64,000 nucleotides of DNA, from NCBI RefSeq assembly GCF_963678975.1, contig NC_089285.1:6620694-6684693 (forward strand), given 5' to 3'. Shown piece by piece: positions 1-11,458 of this stretch. This stretch comes from Dysidea avara (Eukaryota > Porifera > Demospongiae > Dictyoceratida > Dysideidae). Position numbers and translations under genes: made by a program. Position 1 is the first letter of the stretch; each line of letters starts with the position of its first letter. The notes below the pieces were generated by a model, which did no database searches, was not told where the DNA came from, and saw nothing but the letters and a program-made list of their open reading frames with translations.

Positions 1-1197
1 CTGAACATATTAGATGGCACCATACTGCTCAATATGGTACTAGTCGTTAATTTGACCACTTTCAGATTTCCAAAGCATAAAATTATAGGAATTGCAATAA
101 TTTTGGTCCTATTTCCACTTTTTGTATTGTGTGCAGTCATGGTGAAAACTTTACTCACTCCATGGATTTTGAACAAATTAAGGAAGCACAACCAATTAAG
201 AAAACTCAGTGAATCAGTAGATAGTGATAAAGAGACCCAACCACTTGTGAGGTATGTATATAAGCAGATGATAATATATAGCACATACAGACCACATGCA
301 ACATATCAATAGTAAATAATTTTGGTGCTATTAAATTACCATTTATATGCTTTTTGCTTATTACATATGTTCTATAGTTATAACACGGTTACAAGGGATA
401 TGACAAAAATATACGCACGAGTGCATATATTTTGTCATATCCCGAGTAATCGTGTTATAACTGTTATATTCTACACCCCAGTAGATGAAACGATTGTAGA
501 TAGTAATTTATAGTGAAACAGCACCTGTTGAAGATCAAAGTTAGTAGAAATCCTTGATTGATCAGACATTTTAGACTCTTTAGTGGTGCCACGCCCATCT
601 ATTCACAATTAGTAAGTTATCCACAAAGGATACAAGAGCTCATGGAATATTCTTTTCCTTGCTCAGTCAAGTGAATAATTCTTGGTTGATTTAGATGCTT
701 GTTATTAGAGACTTGTTTACCATGTAAGTATTTCGTGGAATATGTGGAAGTTACACCATATACTGTATGGTAAGTGTAGCCACAAAGCGTGGTATATCAC
801 AATTTGCCTTGGTATATCAGTTATATACCACAGCGTGGCACTTTTGATTTCAACCACAGGTGTGGTATATAAAGTGATATACCATTCGTAAGCAACAAAG
901 ATTTCAAATTGGACTATTATTTATGCTTTGTGTAAATTGGTTCTTCATGGTAAGTCTGGCTAGTAGCAAGCAAATCGCTATTTTAAATTGCTATGTACCG
1001 ATGTGCGTATATGACAATATATAGTATAACCATCACACACTGCTTACTTGTCTGATACTTAATTATTATGTCATGTACTGATTTACGTATATGTGTACAG
1101 GAATAGTGAGATCAGTGTCAACAAAAACATGGCAGTGCACGATGACCAGAGTTATAGTCACTTTCAAGAGTCTCTACTTGCATATGAAGATAACTGA
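1..1197 (+). CDS. 3' end of a multi-pass membrane protein gene (two exons)
   Basis: Exon A runs from the window edge to 251 and is open throughout. It encodes one strong membrane helix of about 25 residues (near bases 94-165) preceded by another hydrophobic stretch, then a charged cytoplasmic-type tail. A GTATGT donor follows at 252. Exon B (1101-1197) follows a TACAG acceptor. The split arginine codon (AG from exon A, G from exon B) joins in frame and gives a polar tail ending FQESLLAYEDN before TGA at 1195-1197. The matching phase is the main support for the join. The two-helix ending followed by an acidic, serine- and tyrosine-rich tail recalls the C-terminus of large multi-pass surface proteins of sponges, but I do not recognise the family with certainty. 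The gene starts outside the window. Confidence 0.6.
376..462. repeat. 87-bp foldback in an intron
   Basis: Imperfect inverted repeat with arms of about 40 bp. AGTTATAACACG at the left pairs with CGTGTTATAACT at the right, and GGGATATGACAAAA pairs with TTTTGTCATATCCC. It lies in the intron of the membrane-protein gene. It is probably a tiny MITE; no clear target duplication was seen. Confidence 0.7.
780..890. repeat. Cluster of GGTATATCAC / GTGATATACC inverted motifs
   Basis: Several copies of GTGGTATAT and its complement are arranged head to head, with GCGTGG repeated at both ends. It looks like a decayed foldback. It is also intronic. Confidence 0.4.
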
Positions 1198-1214
1198 TCT
1201 ATTAAAATTACTGT

Positions 1215-1509
1215 ATACATGCATACATACATAAATACATACATACATACACATACACATACACATACACATACATACATGCATACATACATACATACAT
1301 ACATACATACATGCATTCATATATACATATATACATACATACATACATACATACATACATACATACATACATACATACATACATACATACATACATACAT
1401 ACATACATACATACATACATACATACATACATACATACATACATACATACATACATACATACATACATACATACATACATACATACATACATACATACAT
1501 ACATACATG
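1215..1509. repeat. (CATA)n microsatellite
   Basis: Almost uninterrupted CATA/TACA tetranucleotide repeat of about 290 bp, with a few CACATA and CATGCA variants near its left end. The long Tyr-His-Thr and Met-Tyr-Val-Cys reading frames across it are repeat artefacts, not genes. Confidence 0.97.
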
Positions 1510-1736
1510 CACACATACACACTGCTGCTAGCTACCTATATAGCTATTGTTGAAATATAGCATTGTGCAGTTGAGCACCTGCAATCTTTATCGTAGTTAA
1601 GTACAATGCAGCTACTAGCTATACAAACTAATGTTTTAAATTTTGCTGTAATATGTGATGGCTCTGCATGCATTTACTGTTAGATACATTGTTTTTGCAA
1701 TATCATTAAAAGAAGTATACTGTTGCTATAGAGTGC

Positions 1737-1862
1737 ATGGCAACACAAACTGCTCACTATCCTGAGGCCTCAGTAAGACTTGCAGAAGATATAATATCAA
1801 TGGATGTTACAGAGACTAAGGTTGTGGATGAAATATATAACTCCTATCATGAACCACGGTAG
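1737..1862 (+). other. Short 41-codon reading frame, possible exon
   Basis: An ATG-to-TAG frame of 41 codons with ordinary, non-repetitive amino-acid composition, including the run AEDIISMDVTETKVVDEIY. A TATAG acceptor-like sequence sits four bases upstream of the ATG. It could be an alternative last exon of the membrane-protein gene to the left (the tail is similarly acidic) or chance. The phase does not match the exon ending at 251, so a direct join is unlikely. Confidence 0.25.
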
Positions 1863-2738
1863 TGGTTCATAATAGAGATCGTCTATGTTTTTTCTAAATG
1901 CTAATAGAACACTCAACTAAAAATCACCTTATATACCTTTCCCAACCTCAAAAGAAGCCTTAAAAGTTAATTTGAAACAGGTTTAGGTTCACTAGCAAAG
2001 ATGAAGTCAAAAGACTTGATAAAAGTACTTCTTTAAAGAACTGAAATCTTCCATTTAAAGTCATTTTGTTCATCTTATTAATATATTATTCCCACAGAAC
2101 TAGAACAAAATGTGAATACTTTTTGGGGATAAAAACTACATAACTTTCCTTCCTATGTCTTTCTTCACGTCCTTGACCTATTTTTAAATGCATATTGCAA
2201 TGATAACATCTATTCTCAAGCAATTTTGCTTCTTGTAGGTTCACTTTGTCATTAATCTTCTGACTTGGATTCTGCAAGGGTAACCAACGTGTTAATTGTG
2301 TTAATAAGTATCAAATCTATTTATGTTAACAAGTTCATTTGGAAACCTTATATCATTACCTATATTTAACCACAGTATATTAAGTTCCTATCAGAGCAAC
2401 AATGTTGTTGTGTACCACTGCATACTTGACTTATTGTGATCACATCGCTGCGGGTAGTTGGAAAAGGCAGATACGGTTGGATACGGACATGGATAGCCAT
2501 ACTATTGCTGACCACAGCATGCTATACACTGCCTATAGTTGGATATGTTAAAGTACAAGGTACATTCAATAGTATGGAAACATGTTTGCTAACTCTGATA
2601 ATATTAGCTGACTACTTAGTAGCTACTGTACATGATGACTAACTCGATATACATGTTTAGTCTGTGTAATATCAAGCACCACCAGTACCTCTTATTATCA
2701 TGTTAGCTATCCATAAATGGATTTATAAAAGTAAACAA
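1863..2738. other. Intergenic, no supported gene
   Basis: AT-rich sequence. A short hairpin, ATGAACCACGG/TAGTGGTTCAT, overlaps its left edge near 1848-1872. A 68-codon hydrophobic frame at 2436-2642 begins with GTG and has no splice or homology support. Confidence 0.5.
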
Positions 2739-3106
2739 ACTAGTGTAAAAATATTATTTTCAAAAATTAAAACGTGGGAATAGAGATTGCTGAAAAAGTA
2801 AAGAAACAAGGGTCAAACAAGCCAGCATGTTAAACACACACACACACAGATCTCTATATTTGGACTCAAACATGTACATATACACAGAAGCATTCTCAGT
2901 GCTTATTGATTATTTTCAGTACTTATCTGCCCCTATTTATATAAAGCTACTCCTTTTCCTTAGTCTCCATATCCATTTAATCCAAATAGAGATCTCTGTG
3001 TGTTTAACATGTTGGCTTGTTTGTTTGTTTGACCCTTGTTTCTTTACATTTTTTCAGCGATCTCTATTCCCATGTTTTAATTTTTGATAATTACTTTTAC
3101 ACTGGT
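2739..3106. repeat. About 370-bp foldback (MITE-like) element
   Basis: Left arm 2739-2866 and right arm 2981-3106 are inverted copies of each other at high identity. Shared blocks include AGTGTAAAA, CATGTTAAACACACAC, AACAAGGGTCAAACAA and the GGAATAGAGAT segment, with a loop of about 115 bp. The arms differ by small indels and one (CA)n length change, so insertion is not very recent. No coding potential was seen. Confidence 0.8.
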
Positions 3107-3829
3107 TATTCACTGTTGGTGGATAAATGAAGACAACCCTCACATGGGATTTTTGGTATTGATTGATATGGCTATACAGGCTATATAAATACAAACTTGA
3201 ACAGTAATAGTGTGTTGAGGATTCCATATGCACATCACATGATCATATACAGATAAAAACTATGTAAACTATAAGTGTCTAACTGTAGCCTGTATTAGCG
3301 AAACTGTGTTTAAAATCTGTTAGCCATCAGTGGCCTCTACTTGTGGTACACATCAATATCCAAACTTTATATTCATGCTTGTCTGACAATATATTGGTGG
3401 TATAAATACGATACAAGTAATGTGGCACATATCTGGCACATATCCAATTATTTATATAACACATATCATACAGTACGATATATCGTACTGTATAGTAGGG
3501 ACCACAAAGGAGTAGGCGTGGCTCACAAAATAATATCACCCAAAAAACAGCCTCAATTTCCCCTGACGACAATAAGGCAGTATTGGTTAGGTGAAACTAA
3601 GCACAAACAAGCTTTCAGATCTACCCAAAATGGTTTCAACAAGTTGCTATGGAATTTCAAAAATAATTATTTAACAGAATTTTCTATGGACTGAGTAACT
3701 GACTGACTGATGCCTTCAGACAAGCATGACTCAACAATGGCTAAGGCTACGGGCTTGAAATTTTCACTGTTCAATGTCGCTTCGGCCTGACATGTGCCTT
3801 TTGGTATACCATATGTGTTGTTTTTTTTG
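3107..3829. other. Intergenic with a short palindrome and a repeat fragment
   Basis: Contains a nearly perfect palindrome centred near 3483 (CAGTACGATATATCGTACTG). At 3670-3810 there is a segment resembling 57655-57760 (shared pattern: CA-rich start, ATGGMTAAGGCTA, then GCCTGACATGTGCCTTTT or its variant). That segment is a dispersed repeat. Confidence 0.5.
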
Positions 3830-5065
3830 ACGATGAAAAGGAAGTTAATACAGAGACAGAAATTGTGATAACAGCATTAACACAAAGTACAGAGCAAACA
3901 GATTACAACATTAGATTAAGAATTGAGTTTCTGATTGGATTAGGTCCACCGGAGCACGCTTGATGTAATGGCCTTGAGAAGACTGGGACCCTCTGATACA
4001 TTGTATAGCTGATCAAAACAAGCAAAATGATAAACGACATCTAACCCATCCCAATACTGAAGCGTAAGGCTCCTTCCATTTTTTGGACAACAGGCTAGCC
4101 AATCTCTTGTAAAATATTGTGGCCTCGTGACCCATACCTCCAGTTGCAGAGAACACTAATGGGGTAAAAGTACTGTGCTCCACTTCACGGACGTGTGACT
4201 CATAAGCCTCTTCTTAATAGCCTCGTGTTTCCTGTAGCAGGATTGAATGCTGGATCCACTGTTTGAAGGGGCAAGTGGGTTGAAGACTCTTATATCTGTG
4301 TAGCATTTTTCATAACGGCCGCCCCAGAAGCCATTCATGGATATGTCCAGCCATGCACCATCCTGGGTGTTAGCAGTTTTGTTTTGAAAAGTTTTGCCAT
4401 TTAACAGCTGTAGATTAGGTTCAACCTCTGCATTGTGGCAGACTTCAGATAGTAATTCTGCTGTGAGGTCCCTTACCTCATTGTGACGGATAGATGGAAA
4501 ACTGCCTTTTGGACATGTTAGGGAATGATCAATGGTATTGCAAGCACAGTGAGAAGGTATATGAGAAGGCAACCACCCATATCGCAATGCAAGGGCATCA
4601 TGAAAGGCAGCTTTGTGCAAGGAAAAACCATGTTCTTGCACAGGTAGTGCAGTAAGCCAGTTGGAAGCACCCTTTTCTTGTGCTAAACTAACAGGTTTTT
4701 GAAGATTAAGAGAAATTTTAGATAGCAGTTCCTTTGATATGGTGGATAAATTTATGCTCTTAATTTCTTGTTCACAAAAAAACTGGCTGCATCAAATATC
4801 TGCACTGTAGCTAAAATCTTGTGACAAAATAAGTGAACGTAGGGGCACTGTGACATAAAGAGAGGCTGAAAATTCAACTGAAGATACCAAATCAGGTGCA
4901 ACAATGCCCAGACCACCAAATCTAGTTGGAAGGGCAAAAAGTGAACATTGTAATGCACCAGGAGGATCAAGACCAGTCAAGGCTGGTAAACTATGTTAAT
5001 AAAGCATTCTCAAGTTTGGAAGTGAGAGGATGCATCTGGAACTGTATGCAATACATACAGCCATC
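3830..5065 (-). pseudogene. Broken 3' end of a LINE-type retrotransposon
   Basis: Read on the minus strand, the region encodes the carboxyl end of a non-LTR retrotransposon protein in pieces. Near 4980-4800 it has the reverse-transcriptase-tail signature LPTRFGGLGI. After a frame change, 4700-4156 carries GASNWLTALP, HDALALRYGW, a CAC...C zinc-type pair, SIRHNEVRDLTA and FWGGRYEKCYTDIRVFNPLAPSN. A further frame change leads to the last part, RCRLSF-like, near 4020. Stops and frameshifts interrupt it, so it is dead. The tail domain is familiar from repetitive proteins of marine invertebrates. The catalytic reverse transcriptase core lies upstream and is missing. Confidence 0.75.
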
Positions 5066-5354
5066 TACTAATGAGCCTGTGAGTGAAGCAAATGTAAGCA
5101 CAATGTATTCTTCATGGACTTACCAGTGTCCTCCTTTGTGTCCCATTTATCTTTGCTTACAGCAAAGTGTTGATTTGGCGATAGCACATGATGGCTTCCC
5201 TTCGTAACGGAATCATCCATATTTGTTATAGTGGCTATTTTGATAGCAGAGGTGCTTTTCAACAGCTCTTGTTTTGTACTGCTGCGTAATGGGTTGAACA
5301 TAGCCAACAACGAAGCATAATGGATACTTCATTTTTCAGATGATAATTGATATA

Positions 5355-5560
5355 ACTTTTTTTTCACAGAAACAAAAATTGTAATAACAGCATAAATACA
5401 AAGTACAGAGCAAACAGATTACAACATTGAATTGAGTTTCTGATTGGATCAGGTCCACCGGAGCACACTTGATGTAATGGCCTTGAGAAGACCGAGCCCC
5501 TCTGATACATTGTATAGCTGATCGAAGCAAGCAAAACGATAAACGACACCTAACCATAGA
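5355..5560 (-). pseudogene. Second copy of the same LINE 3' terminus
   Basis: About 195 bp match 3850-4055 closely (shared blocks: AAAGTACAGAGCAAACAGAT, GGTCCACCGGAGCAC, TCTGATACATTGTATAGCTG). The minus-strand translation gives the RCRLSFCLLRSAIQCIRGAR ending of the same retrotransposon family. It is a 5'-truncated insertion or local duplication. Confidence 0.7.
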
Positions 5561-5594
5561 TAATATATACCTTACAGTATATATTATCTATGCT
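5556..5594. repeat. Micro-foldback, ATAGATAAT family
   Basis: CATAGATAATATATAC pairs with GTATATATTATCTATG around a loop of a few bases. Similar hairpins occur at 37087-37123 and 48003-48043. Confidence 0.6.
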
Positions 5595-5595
5595 A

Positions 5596-6139
5596 TCAGT
5601 GACTTTAACGTCTGCGCCAAAATAGACAAAGCTCTGTTTGTATTTGCGTGGCAAAGCATCAATTGCATTTGAAGGAAGTGTTCCACCGTCAGATGTTCCC
5701 TAAATCAAACTGCAAATAAAACCATTACCACGAGTATTTCAGATCCTTGGACATACTTTTATTAGCACTGTAGTTATTTCTGCCATCTTGCATATACTCT
5801 GAACTAAGCTCCGGGGATATGCAAAGCGTCACAATACCATATAGCCAAAATATTTTGAGGGGCAAATTTTTCAAGGTTGAGCAACGTGTTGCCAAAAATA
5901 ACTAGTTTTTGCGGATTTGCAAACACTCCCAAAATGTAATAGACTATATGGACGTCTAAAATTCAAGGATACATTTTCACTGATAGCTAACCCCCCTGGA
6001 AAAACTGCGAAATCAGCAAAACGTTTCTCCCTAGAAAAGTTTAGTCTGTACATTATGCTCTGATAGAGCAGTCACTTACAACAGGTACACTGGCCAGAAA
6101 GCCAAAACAGTTTTCACTTGGACATGATGTCCGGCAAAC
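5596..6139. other. Intergenic, no supported gene
   Basis: No gene recognised. One copy of the dispersed AATAGAGCAGTCAC-type motif lies at 6056-6077. Confidence 0.5.
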
Positions 6140-6870
6140 TCAGAGGTAAACTTGCTACCTGGGCAATAGCTTGGGGTATACATTTTAATATTGATAAATG
6201 TATGGTGCTACAAGTCACAGTACGTCATAGCTAGCTAAAGCATAGTCCTTTTACCACCAAATAGTTTCTCGACAATCAAAAGCTCAGCCCTTCTAATAAA
6301 GCTAGGTATTTGGATGTTATTTTTGAATAACAAATTAACGTTTAATTATCTGTTCATGTGGATTTGGTTTGTCAGAAGGCAAACCAGACCCTTTCCTTTC
6401 TACGTAAGAACTTGAATCAGTGTAGCTAATCGAAGAGATGCTTATAAGATATATGTTGAACCAATTTTGAACTATGCAACAACAGTATGGTCTCCCCATA
6501 CACAATATTGTATTAACAAACTTGAAGGAATTCAAAAACAAGCTGCTCGTTTTATTTTTAAAGACTACCAAAGGACAAGTGTCTCGCATATGCTCAACTC
6601 TTTGGGTTTAATATCTGTTTCTTATGTGCATACAAAAATGAAATTATTGATGTTATACAAGATTGTACACAAATTAGTGGAGTTCTTTTTACCCAGCTAC
6701 ATGCATCTCCAACAGTAACAGATCAGGTATACAAGGAATGAACATAAGCTTCCCACTTCACTGCCGATTCTTACAAATTTAGCTTCTTTCCTAGATCAAT
6801 AAATTTGTGGAACAAATTGCCAATTACTAATGATTGTACACCAACTGAATCTGAACACATTTACCAACTA
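6140..6870 (+). pseudogene. Decayed LINE reverse transcriptase, C-terminal part
   Basis: The plus-strand translation, in several frames, follows the C-terminal third of a jockey/CR1-like reverse transcriptase: W..AWGIHFNIDKCMVLQ near 6155-6215, then NYATTVWSPHTQYCINKLEG and IQKQAARFIFKDYQRTSVS (6467-6590), then a KLLMLYKIVH block and an SINLWNKLP block near 6800. Stops and frame changes show it is inactive. It is 5'-truncated and lacks the FADD active site. Confidence 0.75.
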
Positions 6871-7279
6871 TATTAAATTTAATGAACAGTAATTACTAAT
6901 CCTAAGATATTGTATTTATACTTAAATTTTTGTGAGTTTTACAATTATTACTTTATATTTTTTTATATACTATACAAGGTCATTAAATTTAACAGCATCA
7001 ATGAACAATTTAAAAAAGCAAAGGGCTCAGTGGCAGTGGGTCACTCTGTTGCACTCCAGAAGATGCTAACAGTCATGTATTACCTATTACCAAAGCCTGG
7101 TTGAGAATAACACCACTTAACCCATGCAAAAATCTCAGGAAAATCTTTAGACACACAAGCAAAACAAGCAGAACAATCACATTCAGTAAAAGCATTTGTC
7201 ATGTCTACTTTCAATTAAGCTAAAGAGTCATCAGCACCATTAAGCAAAATAAAATGATGCATGTTGTGGATAGCACCTT
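6871..7279. other. Intergenic, no supported gene
   Basis: AT-rich; nothing recognised apart from the trailing end of the LINE fragment. Confidence 0.4.
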
Positions 7280-8095
7280 CTATACCTCCAACCCCAACTT
7301 GACCATATAGGTAAATGTGACTAAGGGAAGGGAAGACTGCAAAACAGCTTGACAATCAACAAAGAACTTCATCAACAGCAATGGGACAAACACCCTTTGA
7401 GCAAAGCAGTTAAAGGAGCTCCACACAACCATGAAGCTAAGCAAGTCGGAGCCTTGCCCAACAAAAGATGATTGACGAGGCAAGTATAAGAGAGAGCAAA
7501 CACTCTCTATAGTAGCTGAAATAGTGCTACCGGCAACTGCATCTCGTAAGTGCTGGGCCTGAAGTTTTGAAGCTCCAGGACTACATAGTGCCTTTTGGAA
7601 AGGCATGCAAACAAGGCATGACCATTGATTCATAGACAGTAAAAAATGAAGCTTGATTATGAACACTGTCATTAGGACAAGATGAAGAAGGATAGCTATA
7701 GCGTTTAGATAGATCTTGGTAAGTGTCATCATTCTTGTGTCTTGCAACTCCTACTGAATTAAGTGCGAACCAAAAATAAAACACATGATTTACTGATCAA
7801 TGAACTCACTCCATGACACTTGCTTAGCAGGCTTAGAACCCTTGAGATCTTCCTGTAAAGGAGACATTTTAATTCAAAAAGTATGGAATTGTTGTGTTAT
7901 TACTGAGTTCCATACATATTGATTTGCCTGGATGTTTGGTCATGGAATTAAATTCTTTGGTCTTCTTTACAGGAAGATCTCAAGGGTTCTAAGCCTGCTA
8001 AGCAAGCATCATGGAGTGAGTTCAGTAAATCATGTACTTTATTATAGGCTCACACTTAATTCAGTATAGGTGTTGCAAGACACAATAATGATGAT
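7280..8095 (-). pseudogene. Unidentified exon fragment with an inverted duplicate
   Basis: The minus strand from about 7865 to 7280 reads like coding sequence: a CTTTACAG acceptor, then an exon containing EDLKGSKPAKQVSWSEF, a GTAAAT donor, a 40-nt intron ending TTCAG, then a second exon with RHKNDDTYQDLSKRYSYPSSS and, after a frame change, GASKLQAQHLRDAVAGSTIS. Bases 7966-8095 carry an inverted copy of the acceptor, first exon, 40-nt intron and start of the second exon, about 110 bp away. The two introns are both 40 nt and diverged, while the exon copies are nearly identical. I do not recognise the protein. Frame breaks suggest a relic, though the intron phase does not rejoin cleanly in either copy. 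Confidence 0.45.
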
Positions 8096-8312
8096 GTTAA
8101 TGGTATGTGTACATGGTGCTGTATCAACCAAAACCTGTTATTACATGTTATAGCTACACTGTATAACTCTAAAATTAAATATAAGGTTTTGGTTGATAGT
8201 ATATGTCTATTGTGAAGAGCCTCATGGGTTATGGCTCCTGAATTCATTGTGCCATTTAGAGTAACCAGCACAAAAAATGTTTGGGTGGTATATAGCAGTT
8301 ATACAACACATG

Positions 8313-8760
8313 CAGGGGCGGCTGGCAAGGGGAGGACACTAATAGCTAAGTTGTAGGTGGGTGGAAAGAACAGATTCTCTTGTTAGTTACTGTATTTTTT
8401 AAGCAGGATATAATCACCTCACCTCTCAGTAAATGCCTCACTGTTGATTGTTGCTATTTAGGGCTTTACAGATCATTGTGAAGTATTTAAAATTGTTTAC
8501 AAGGCTATGAACATCTTATGCACAAAAATAATAATTATTTTTAGAGGCACTTAGTAAGCTCAAAAAGTGCTGACAGATTGCTTGACAGTTGATTTGGCTT
8601 TGGGTTCAGGTGAGTCAGTTTGTAATAAATGATAGTAATATTCTTGAGTTATAAATTGATTTTGGCCTGACAAGGTTTAGTATTTCAATCAAAAGTGTAT
8701 GGCTCCTCTACAAGGGGGGGGGGGATTTTCCCCAAATTTCTTATGCTGTATCCACCATTG
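8313..8760. mobile_element. Old non-autonomous hAT-like element
   Basis: Starts CAGGGGCGGCTGGCAAGGGG and ends GGATACAGC-complement/CCACCATTG. Its interior aligns along its length with the element at 19252-19757 read in the opposite orientation (shared blocks AGATTCTCTTGTTAGTT, CTCACTGTTGATT, AGAGGCRCTTAGTA, and a G/C run near one end). No matching 5-bp target duplication remains. Confidence 0.65.
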
Positions 8761-11356
8761 ACTCATGTACTGCATGGAAAAAACTTCTTTTTGGTCAAAT
8801 AATGTAGCTACCTAAATAATTATGTTATGGAAAGCATCTCCAATACATTTAACACTAGTACTACAAGTATCTAAATTTCTTTATAAATAAATCCATACAA
8901 CCAAGAGTTCATCCTCTATAATTATATTATGAACTCTTGATACAACCTATGCACTAACCTCTGAAATTATTAGTTATTTCTTTTGTGTATCACATATAGT
9001 GTCAATTGAATTTCACACAAAAATACACACATAGAATCTTTTGTAATATGTGACTGGATTTTGAAAAATCACCCTTATGGGTGCATTGTTGATTCATAGA
9101 AAAACATATTATAATAATTTAAAGCTTTGTTACTCACCAGCCACGGCAGCCACACATTTGGATTTTTCAGCAAAGATGGAGCAATTCACAACCTTTAAGA
9201 GTAGCTAGTGGCTAAGGTAATCCCTGTAGAGTTTCCCACCATTTTAGATAGGTTGATAGTGCAGCAACTTCATGCTAGTGTTATCTCACTTTTGCCTTTT
9301 GCGCCTATATGGTTGATTTTGCTAAATCTGGTCACATATTTGCATATCCATAGCATCACTGGTATATGCATGTGCATATATTATATTTATAGTTTTGCAT
9401 AAGTGAGTTTTAAATGATAAAAAACTAAATCAAAGAGTCAAATTGCTGTGTTTCCTGCGCAGGAAGTTACTTGTGTGTCATATGGATATTGGCATAATGA
9501 GACCTACTGTGATATTTCCATGCACTTTTAATTGAACGTTATTCTTCCAGCACTAGGACTTCAAAATGAAGTCCTTAACAGTAAACTGAAATGGTGAAAA
9601 TTCAAGTATGATTTTATTGTATGGATAAAGTATGTATTAGGAAAATTTAATGATAATAATGAAATATGATTATAAACTTTGAGCTGGGTGAATCTTTATT
9701 TGCTCAGCGAAATTATTTTAGTGTAAGAGTTGACTGTACAGGTCATGCAATATTTTTGTGCATTGCTTGATACATATAATAACACATTTAACATCAAATT
9801 TATGCTAGACATAATTGAATCACTGCAGAGTGTTTTTGCACTTGGAATGATTTTGTGTGTATATGCTATGGTTAGGCCAGATAAACTTAATTAATTGTTT
9901 CTCATCCCCACCTGCATCCCTATACTCCACCGACTCTAATCTCATTATGAGAGAGAGAGAGTTATTATTGAATAATGAGACACAAAACTACATAAATGAG
10001 TCCTCGGTCACATGTGACCACCAAACAGGGTTAATGAATTAACACTTGTGTGGGCATGGCAAGGGAATGTTGAAGAGAGTACAAAAAAATTCATGTATGT
10101 ACATTAGACTACAGAGAAAGTCAGTCTGGGAAGGGGAACCACTCCCAGCAATTTCAAGCCATAAATATTCTATGGGAAGCCATGATACACTGCTGTGAAG
10201 CATCATCCAAAACTTTCCGTAGTGCTACTTTTGACACTAGTGTATCCTGGTGTAACAGATTCTGTAAGCTCTTAACACAGAATGGTGATAGTAGCTCAAA
10301 ACACCTCACATGGAAATCCAATTTTTTGTGGATGAGAAACAAATAATCAAGTTTTCCTGGCCTTATGAAGCAGTTCAAACATAACTATTTGGCAGGCACT
10401 AATCCACTTTAAAGGAATCGAAGCTAATATGTACTGTTGTTGAATAGATCAATAGGAGTGAGCGTGCACGCATGCATTATATTCCAGCAAAATTTTACAC
10501 CATAGTGGATATAGCAAAATTTATATTAATTGTGAGCTATATGCAAGATGTTTGATGCTAACTTTCGAAAAAAGTGTTATTTATAGGCTCATATGAGTGA
10601 GTCTATACATGTAGTCTATACGTGTAGCATGTATATACATAAAAGCTAATTCAACCAACCATATGTGAAATAAATGAAGTGAAGCAGTTGGATTCAGTGA
10701 TATTACATACTGGCTGCAATTATATGTATGTAAGCTAGCAGAACTATACAAATCTAAAATAACTTTAAAAATATTACCTCAGAAGTCAGAAATTTTTTCT
10801 CAGGGCATGCCCCAGACCCCCTATATTGAATCCATTTCTGTTTTATACTTCAAAAATCAACTGATAACCTCACACCATTTAAGTTTGCTCCCTGACTGTT
10901 TGGCCTGCATACTCGACTGCATACCTGCACTCCCAGCTACCATGCTTCTACTGATGACAGAGAACTGTTGGTAGGTGATAATTGGCGTCAAGACTTCTTC
11001 TAACAGAAGACTAAGGTGTTACTTGCATCCTGAAAGTACTCCTTTTAGACACTCTCCCCCATATAATAACTCTTAGTTTTAATTTAAATTTAATTTCAAG
11101 GGCTCCCATTGGAATATGTGGAGAAAAGAAAAATCTCTCTATGCAAACAATCAAACATCAAATATAGATCTAGCTAGTTTTATAATTTTCAAGAGAAAAC
11201 TTTTTATTAGCTATAAGCCAGGGCCACTGAGAGAATGTAGGGTCCCCAAGGTATGTGGAGACCCTAAATTCTTGTCCCTTACACATGTTAACAATGCCAT
11301 AATGTACTTGTCAATCAGTTTTTCAGACTCCTTGTGCTAGCAAACACACTGCCATT
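8761..11356. other. Long AT-rich stretch, no supported gene
   Basis: No gene recognised on either strand. A 74-codon minus-strand frame at 10154-10378 has plausible composition but no splice sites or homology that I can name. A CATGCCCCAGACCCC motif near 10805, recurring at 32475, hints at a fragment of a dispersed repeat. Confidence 0.4.
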
Positions 11357-11362
11357 TTTATT
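11357..11362 (-). terminator. Polyadenylation signal of PRPF8
   Basis: AATAAA on the minus strand about 100 nt after the PRPF8 stop codon, the expected place for 3'-end processing. Confidence 0.5.
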
Positions 11363-11458
11363 CTAATTAATCTGATAAGTCACAAAATACAACAAAAAAC
11401 AAATGCATTAACAATTATCAATACAAACATTATCGTGTACATTGTTTAGAGTAAGTTA

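Noticed and set aside
1174..1560. Several long Tyr-His-Thr and Met-Tyr-Val-Cys frames
   Set aside because: They are translations of the (CATA)n microsatellite in different frames.
2436..2642. 68-codon hydrophobic frame
   Set aside because: Starts with GTG, no splice sites or family resemblance; not supportable as a gene.
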